The notes under the pieces are model-generated. The model had not been told where the DNA came from, ran no database searches, and saw only the letters and a program-made list of their open reading frames with translations. Position numbers and translations under genes: made by a program. Below are positions 6,219 to 10,125 of a DNA stretch of 10,125 nt, in pieces (position 1 is the first letter of the stretch; each line of letters opens with the position of its first letter). The stretch covers positions 1 to 10,125 of the forward strand of contig QHUQ01000213.1 of assembly GCA_003221985.1 (NCBI GenBank), written 5' to 3'. The stretch comes from Gemmatimonadota bacterium (lineage in GTDB: Bacteria; Gemmatimonadota; Gemmatimonadetes; Gemmatimonadales; GWC2-71-9).

Positions 6219-7193
6219 TCAATCCGGGCAACGTACGCATCCCAAAACGCGGGACGTGGCGTGGTGATCACGCGCGGCCGGCGCAGGAGATCGACGGGAA
6301 TGTCGGCCACGTCGTCCACGGCGCCGTCGGTGACGATGACGACCTCGCCGGCACGCGCGGCGGCCGCTTCCAGCGCCGGACCGAGGCGCGTCGCGCCGTC
6401 CGCCGGCGGCGCGGTGTCGAACGCCGCCACGCCGCTGCCGAAGCGCCACACGACGGCGCGGTCGTGCGCCAAGCCGCGGGCGCTGTCGAGCGCCGCACGC
6501 CACGGTGCGCCGCTCATGCTCAGCGACGCGTCGAGCAGCACGATCGGCTGGTCGCAACGCCCGGCCGACGCACGCGCCCGCGAGCCCAGCGGCGCGAGCG
6601 GCGCGCAGGTCGTCCAGCGAGCCGACGCCGCCCGAGACGATCACCGCGAGACCGAGCTGCGCGAGCTGCCGGGCGCCGCCCACGTCGGGGCCCGTAAGCT
6701 TCCCATCGCGCGTGACTTCGTTGTAGATGATCGTGCGAATGCCCAGGCCGGCGACGCGCGCCGCGAGCTGGCGCGCGGTGAGATCGAGCACGTCGCTCGT
6801 GCCGCGCGGCGCGACGCGTCCGTCTTTCGCATCGATGCCGACCGCCAGCCGCTCGGCCCCGTGGCGCGCCAGGAGCCGCGCGACGAGACCAGAGTCCACG
6901 GCGCCGCGCGGGCCGATGACCACGCGCGTTGCCCCCAGGGTGAACATCTGATCGATGTCGGTTTCTTTGAATAGGCCGCCGCCGACCTGAACATTCACCC
7001 TGGCTGCCTTCAGCACCGCGGCCAAGATCCGGGCATTGTCCTTGCGCCCATAGGCCCGGTCCATGTCGACCAGGTGAATCCAGTGCGCACCGGCGCGCGT
7101 GAACCAGTCGAGCGCCGCGAGCGGCTCAGCCATCGCGCCGTGGGCACGTGCCACGCGCCCGCCTTCGACGTCAACGGCGGGATAGAGCTCCAC
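6219..7193 (-). CDS. hisA: HisA-like TIM-barrel isomerase, 3' end lost and fused to VWA sequence
   Basis: Resembles ProFAR isomerase (HisA, histidine biosynthesis step 4, cytosol), a (beta/alpha)8 barrel. Visible marks are PAVDVEGG with catalytic-type Asp8, HLVDMDRAYG (40-49), VQVGGG (68-73), ATRVVIG, GIDAKDG with Asp121, RDGKLTGPD (162-170), SGGVGSLDDL (187-196) and phosphate-binding VGRAL (209-213, ending at base 6555). Typical HisA is about 240 residues; here the last helix is missing. The remaining 111 codons to the stop at 6219 are the VWA gene read in the wrong frame (Arg-rich, not protein-like). GTG at 7193 is the start, as no in-frame ATG is near; no Shine-Dalgarno is seen. The copy is divergent: loop 1 lacks the usual R-L-x-x-G-D segment, GGGIR is GGGLF, and the barrel-strand-6 position usually Thr or Asp is Asn158. 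A non-histidine HisA/HisF-family role is therefore possible. No other his gene is in view. Confidence 0.75.
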   Translation of the reverse strand: MELYPAVDVEGGRVARAHGAMAEPLAALDWFTRAGAHWIHLVDMDRAYGRKDNARILAAVLKAARVNVQVGGGLFKETDIDQMFTLGATRVVIGPRGAVDSGLVARLLARHGAERLAVGIDAKDGRVAPRGTSDVLDLTARQLAARVAGLGIRTIIYNEVTRDGKLTGPDVGGARQLAQLGLAVIVSGGVGSLDDLRAARAAGLAGACVGRALRPADRAARRVAEHERRTVACGARQRPRLGARPRRRVALRQRRGGVRHRAAGGRRDAPRSGAGSGRRACRRGRHRHRRRRGRRGRHSRRSPAPAARDHHATSRVLGCVRCPD

Positions 7194-7218
7194 GGAATTC
7201 TGTGAGCGGAAGGTTGGA

Positions 7219-7233
7219 GGGGGGGGCGGGGGG
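7219..7233. other. G/C homopolymer tract in the M23-hisA gap
   Basis: The 40-nt gap between the M23 stop (7234-7236) and the hisA GTG holds eight G, one C and six G on the plus strand, so the minus-strand mRNA is C-rich just ahead of hisA. Bases 7221-7234 also fit two units of GGGGGGC, the same 7-bp period as the VWA arrays. No terminator hairpin or ribosome-binding site is visible in the gap. Such tracts are prone to slippage and to sequencing error, so the exact length is uncertain. Confidence 0.55.
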
Positions 7234-8526
7234 CTAGTCGTCGCGAGCGGGCGCGGCGACCGAACCGAGCGCCGGCGCCGCCGTCGGCAGACCGGTGGGT
7301 TCGAGCTCCGCCAGTAGCTGCGCGCGCGCGGCGTCGAACGCCGGTTTCAACTTCGACGGCACGGGCTCGCCGGCGCCGGCGTCCTTGCGCTGCGGATTCG
7401 TCGGCCGGCCATTGACCAGGAATTCGTAATGCAGATGCGGCCCCGTCGCGAGGCCGGTCGCGCCCACGTAGCCGATGACCTGCTGCTGACCGACGCGCTG
7501 CCCCACATGCACCCCCGACGCGAACCGCGAGAGGTGGCCGTAGCGGGTCCGAATGCCATTGGCGTGGCGGATCTCGACCAGGTTGCCGTAGCCGCCGTTG
7601 CGGCCGGCGATCATGACGACGCCATCGGCGGTGGCGCGGACAGGCGTCCCGTACGCCGCCGCATAATCGGTCCCCTGATGGGTCCTCCAGCGCCTGAGAA
7701 TCGGATGAAAGCGCCCGCCGAAGCGGCTCGAGATATGACTGAAGCGCAGCGGCGCCCGCAGGAACGCACGGCGCAGCGAACGCCCCTTGTCGTCGTAGAA
7801 GGCGCTGGCGCCGTTCGCGTTCTCGAAACCAAATGCGAAGCTGGGCGAGCCCGCGACTTCCACCCGTGCCGCGAGAATACGGCCGAGCCGCTTCTCCCCT
7901 GCGGGCGAATTCAGCCGCTCGATGAGCACCTCGACCCGATCGCCGGGACGGAGATCGCGCGTGAAGTCGATCTCCCAGTCGTACACGTCGGCGATCGCCC
8001 AGGCGAGCGCGACGCGTTGACGGACGGGGAGAAAGGAATCGGGGATCGCGGCGTCCAAAGCATCGTAGAGATTCGATTGAATGACCGCGGTGGTGCGGAG
8101 TCGCTCGGTCGCCCAGGGGATGTCTTCGACAGTCTCGCGCCATCCCGAGTCGCCGTCGAGGCGCGTCATCACCAGATGCCGCTCGGGATCGAGGCGCACG
8201 CCCAGGCGATTGGCGACCGTCGCGCCTTTCAACCGGCGCACCTCGAAGATCAGTCCCGGCTGCATGCGGCGGGGGTTCAGCGTGTGCTTCGCCTTGAGGA
8301 AGCTGACGTACTCACGGCCGGTGATGCCGGCGCGCATGAGCACATCGGACAGCATCTCGCGGCGGCCGAGGGTGTCGGCCCATTCGTCGTACGCGCTCGT
8401 CACCACGATGGGGAGCGCGACCGGGACCTCGCGCGACGGCCACGCCTCGTGTGCGGCCCACACCAACATCCCGGCAGCGAGCGTGCCGGCAGCAACGTAG
8501 TGACTCGCTCGCCAGGCCCCAACCAT
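7234..8526 (-). CDS. Membrane-anchored M23 zinc metallopeptidase (LytM-type)
   Basis: Probable peptidoglycan endopeptidase of 430 residues. An N-terminal transmembrane or signal-anchor helix (about 10-27, YVAAGTLAAGMLVWAA) is followed by an OapA/LysM-like region (EMLSDVLMRAGI, LNPRRMQPGLIFEVRRL, residues 58-100) and a second beta domain (FTRDLRPGDRVEVLIERL). The M23 domain spans about 265-375. Its zinc and catalytic residues are all present: His283 and Asp287 in HQGTD, His331 in RYGHLS, His364 and His366 in GPHLHYEF, with the usual GGYGNLVEIRH and GATGLATG strands. It therefore looks active rather than a degenerate EnvC-like activator. The tail is Ala/Pro-rich. The ATG at 8526 overlaps the ftsZ stop (TGATG), so it is probably translated with the division genes, consistent with septal wall remodelling. 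It is closest in architecture to MepM/YebA-type endopeptidases; the exact bond cut cannot be told from sequence. Confidence 0.92.
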   Translation of the reverse strand: MVGAWRASHYVAAGTLAAGMLVWAAHEAWPSREVPVALPIVVTSAYDEWADTLGRREMLSDVLMRAGITGREYVSFLKAKHTLNPRRMQPGLIFEVRRLKGATVANRLGVRLDPERHLVMTRLDGDSGWRETVEDIPWATERLRTTAVIQSNLYDALDAAIPDSFLPVRQRVALAWAIADVYDWEIDFTRDLRPGDRVEVLIERLNSPAGEKRLGRILAARVEVAGSPSFAFGFENANGASAFYDDKGRSLRRAFLRAPLRFSHISSRFGGRFHPILRRWRTHQGTDYAAAYGTPVRATADGVVMIAGRNGGYGNLVEIRHANGIRTRYGHLSRFASGVHVGQRVGQQQVIGYVGATGLATGPHLHYEFLVNGRPTNPQRKDAGAGEPVPSKLKPAFDAARAQLLAELEPTGLPTAAPALGSVAAPARDD

Positions 8527-8921
8527 CAGTCCATCTGTCTCCGGATGAAAGTCGGAATTTCCATTTCATTCAGCTCGGGACTGCCGGGCGGAGGCGCCTG
8601 CGCGGGACGTTTGGGCGCTCCTCCCACTTCTCCCGGCTTCGCAAATCCCGGCGGCGGCAGGGGCGTCGGTCGCGCGGCACGGTCACGGAACGGCAGCACG
8701 CCGGCGGCGGGCCGCTGCACGCCCGCCAGCGCATCCGCCATGGCGCCGGTCTTGTCGAACCCCGTCGCAATCACGGTGATCCGCACTTCGCCGTGCATCG
8801 CGGGATCATTCACGGCGCCGAAGATGATCTCGGCCTCGTCGCCCGCGGCATCGTGAATCGCTTCGCTGATCTGCGTCACTTCGCCGAGCGTCAGGTCTTC
8901 GCCACCCGTGATATTGATGAG
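8526..8921 (-). pseudogene. ftsZ: FtsZ C-terminal fragment (out of frame with the 5' part)
   Basis: From base 8921 this frame reads LINITGGEDLTLGEVTQISEAIHDAAGDEAEIIFGAV, the C-terminal beta domain of FtsZ, continuing through HGEVRITVIATGFDK. A Pro/Ala-rich linker follows (about 50 residues), then the conserved C-terminal peptide EIPTFIRRQ that binds FtsA and ZipA-type partners. Everything from here to the stop at 8526-8528 looks normal. The only in-frame start nearby, GTG at 8879, lies within the domain, so independent translation is unlikely to yield a useful protein. The fragment is the second half of the ftsZ gene whose first half is at 8891-9556. Confidence 0.85.
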
Positions 8922-9556
8922 AAATCTACATTGACCAGACCGGTGACACAGATGAGGGCCGAAATCCCCTGCGTCGCATGCAGCAGCACTTCGTCCGCCT
9001 TCTTCAGCGCATCCTGGAACGGGATGCCCTTGCCGACGACGGCGAGCAGCCGCTCGTTGGGCACGACGATCATCGTGTCCACGTGTTTGCGCATCTCCGC
9101 GATCCCCATCTCCGCCTGACGCATGCGCTTGCGGCCTTCGAACAGGAACGGCTTGGTGCAGATCCCGATCGTCAGCGCGCCAAGGTCGCGGGCGACCTGC
9201 GAGATGATCGGGGCCGCCCCGGTGCCGGTGCCGCCGCCCATGCCGCAGGTGACGAACACGAGGTCCGCGCCTTGCAGGGAGTGCAGCACCTCGTCGCGGT
9301 TCTCTTCGATCGCCTGGCGGCCGATTTCAGGTCGCGCGCCGGCGCCGAGCCCGCGCGTCAGCTTCTTGCCGATCTGCACTTTGACGTCGGCCTTGTTGTT
9401 GAGGAGCGCCTGGGCATCGGTGTTCACCGAGATGAACTCGACACCGCTCACGTGCTCGTCGATCATGCGGTTCAGGGCGTTGCCGCCGCCCCCGCCGACG
9501 CCGACGACTTTCATGCGCGCGTTCTGCGTAACGGTTTCTTCGAGTTCGAAGATCAT
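8891..9556 (-). CDS. ftsZ: Cell division GTPase FtsZ, N-terminal part (internal deletion and frameshift)
   Basis: FtsZ forms the cytokinetic Z ring by GTP-dependent polymerisation. The N-terminal GTPase half is normal: MKVVGVGGGGGNALNRM (T1 loop), FISVNTDAQAL, the tubulin signature GGGTGTG (107-113), ENRDEV and the H7 region GISALICVTGLVNVDF ending at residue 212. Here the frame goes wrong: eight unrelated residues lead to a stop at 8891. In the next frame FtsZ resumes at LINITGG (base 8921). Against a typical FtsZ about 50 residues are missing, including the second catalytic Asp of the T7 loop (E. coli Asp212) and helix H8. As written, the product would be a 221-residue protein unable to complete the T7 active site. 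AGGGGAG (9561-9567) is a good ribosome-binding site four bases before the ATG. The gene lies 16 nt after ftsA. Confidence 0.9.
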   Translation of the reverse strand: MIFELEETVTQNARMKVVGVGGGGGNALNRMIDEHVSGVEFISVNTDAQALLNNKADVKVQIGKKLTRGLGAGARPEIGRQAIEENRDEVLHSLQGADLVFVTCGMGGGTGTGAAPIISQVARDLGALTIGICTKPFLFEGRKRMRQAEMGIAEMRKHVDTMIVVPNERLLAVVGKGIPFQDALKKADEVLLHATQGISALICVTGLVNVDFSSISRVAKT

Positions 9557-9560
9557 GGCT

Positions 9561-9567
9561 CTCCCCT
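9561..9567 (-). promoter_or_regulatory. Ribosome-binding site of ftsZ
   Basis: AGGGGAG on the minus strand, four bases ahead of the ftsZ ATG (9554-9556), within the 16-nt ftsA-ftsZ gap. It is the clearest Shine-Dalgarno sequence in the window and supports this start. Confidence 0.7.
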
Positions 9568-9572
9568 AGGGC

Positions 9573-10125
9573 TCAGAAGAAGTCCTGCAACCATCTCTTG
9601 AGAGGCGCAAACAGCTTCTCGGGGCGGCCGCCGAACATCACGCCGGGCGCGCCTCCCTGGGCGCTCTTGCGCGCCGCGTACAACACCAGACCGACCGGCA
9701 CCGCGTAGCGCGGCGCTTGCACGCTGTCCACCAGTCCCGAAATGCCCAGCTCCGGATGTCCCGCGCGCACCGGCACCGCGAACACCTCGCGGGCCAGCTC
9801 GACCATCCCCGGCAGGTGCGCCGTGCCGCCGCTCAGCACGACCCCGGCGGGCAGGCGGCCGCCGCCGTACCCGGCGCGCTCGAACTCGCGGCCCACCAGC
9901 TGGAAAATCTCATCCACGCGCTGGTGGATGATGTGAGCGACCAGCTCGCGGGAGGCCGTGCGCGCACCCTGTCCCTGTGTCGACGGCAGGCTGATCATTT
10001 CGCCCGCATCGACCAGCGGGGTGTATGCCGCCCCGTGCCGCTCCTTCAGTCTTTCGGCATCCGACTGCGTCACGCCGAGGCCCTGCACGAGATCGCTCGT
10101 CACGTGCGCGCCCGCGTACTTGAGC
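9573..10125 (-). CDS. ftsA: Cell division protein FtsA, C-terminal part (cut by window edge)
   Basis: Actin-like ATPase that tethers FtsZ filaments to the inner membrane and recruits the divisome. About 184 codons are visible, the frame running to base 10124. The start of the visible part (AGAHVTSDLVQGLGVTQSDAERLKERHG) is the ATPase segment preceding the regulatory helices. LPAGVVLSGGTAHLPGMVELAREVF holds the nucleotide-binding glycine loop, and the C-terminus ends in the amphipathic, membrane-binding helix PLKRWLQDFF. A GTG at 10103 is internal and is not a start. Position directly before ftsZ, with the FtsZ C-terminal peptide conserved, supports FtsA over other actin-like proteins such as PilM or MreB. 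Confidence 0.93.
   Translation of the reverse strand, partial: LKYAGAHVTSDLVQGLGVTQSDAERLKERHGAAYTPLVDAGEMISLPSTQGQGARTASRELVAHIIHQRVDEIFQLVGREFERAGYGGGRLPAGVVLSGGTAHLPGMVELAREVFAVPVRAGHPELGISGLVDSVQAPRYAVPVGLVLYAARKSAQGGAPGVMFGGRPEKLFAPLKRWLQDFF

Larger units (their letters stand above)
5681..6541 (-). pseudogene. VWA-domain (BatA-like) protein, 5'-truncated and frameshifted
   Basis: The N-terminal recognisable sequence is a von Willebrand A domain: hydrophobic strand IVLLDASLSMSG carrying the MIDAS motif DxSxS, a downstream TRLGPAL threonine and the strand VVIVTDGAVDD. The metal site is therefore intact. Beta-rich repeats follow (DTVRLRVSYG, GRLTLRAEGREL, GWTVLQIALDGV) and then DPAAVIFASPPDWEARFLARTLAD. 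GTG at 6541 falls inside the MIDAS strand, so it cannot be the native start. The frame is open further upstream (LGSRARASAGRCDQP) but reaches no plausible start before running into hisA. The expected N-terminal membrane helices are gone. The protein-like sequence ends near 5785, and the last residues before the stop at 5681 are out of frame. Two heptad arrays lie inside without breaking this frame. Proteins of this type are often linked to MoxR/Bat stress systems, but no such partner is visible here. Confidence 0.65.

Noticed and set aside
8590..8660. Possible fourth heptad array in the ftsZ linker
   Set aside because: GGGA-like motifs occur but with 6- to 9-base spacing, not period 7; they are explained by Pro/Gly codons of the linker.
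7429..8856. 475-codon plus-strand ORF opposite the M23 and ftsZ genes
   Set aside because: Antisense of two confidently identified genes; Arg/Gly-rich with no motif. Long antisense ORFs are expected at this GC content.
1..10125. CRISPR, toxin-antitoxin, retron, phage or biosynthetic island
   Set aside because: All strong coding signals are core cell functions; no spacer-repeat pattern, reverse transcriptase, integrase or transposase motif was seen.

Overview
The window is a GC-rich bacterial chromosome segment (roughly two-thirds G+C by eye) that is almost entirely coding. A BamB-like lipoprotein, FtsA/FtsZ and an M23 peptidase with a membrane anchor fit a diderm. Gene content and codon bias suggest something like Gemmatimonadota, but that is an inference without a database search. 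The genes are core cell functions: translation, cell division, wall remodelling, SRP targeting and DNA repair. I see no CRISPR array, tRNA or rRNA, insertion sequence, phage gene or recognisable defence cassette.

Layout. At the left edge the 5' part of asnS (asparaginyl-tRNA synthetase) runs leftward. It is divergent from, and overlaps by 15 nt, a lipoprotein gene with a PQQ-type beta-propeller (610-1746, +). That gene is translationally coupled by ATGA to an unrecognised exported membrane protein (1743-2447, +). Everything from 2181 to the right edge is on the minus strand and reads, in transcription order: ftsA (3' part), ftsZ, M23 peptidase, hisA-like gene, von Willebrand A (VWA) protein, ftsY, recG. 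Start/stop overlaps join ftsZ-M23, VWA-ftsY and ftsY-recG. ftsA-ftsZ are 16 nt apart and M23-hisA 40 nt apart, so this is probably one long transcription unit. No stretch over 300 bases lacks a gene.

The striking feature is a set of four places where recognisable coding sequence is joined abruptly to other recognisable sequence, with material apparently missing. They lie near 2207 (3' ends of the convergent membrane protein and recG), near 5785 (inside the VWA gene, with a frame change), near 6555 (hisA 3' end to the VWA interior) and at 8921 (inside ftsZ, with a frame change). ftsZ is normally essential, so assembly or consensus error is the first explanation. Real decay in a strain is the alternative.

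A second unusual feature is three short arrays, each of four 7-bp units (GGGATGC-like or GGGACGN-like). They sit inside the VWA gene without interrupting its local reading frame, and two of them form an inverted pair. A third is a strong sigma70-type promoter for asnS that lies inside the signal-peptide codons of the divergent lipoprotein and is close enough to the start codon to predict a leaderless mRNA.
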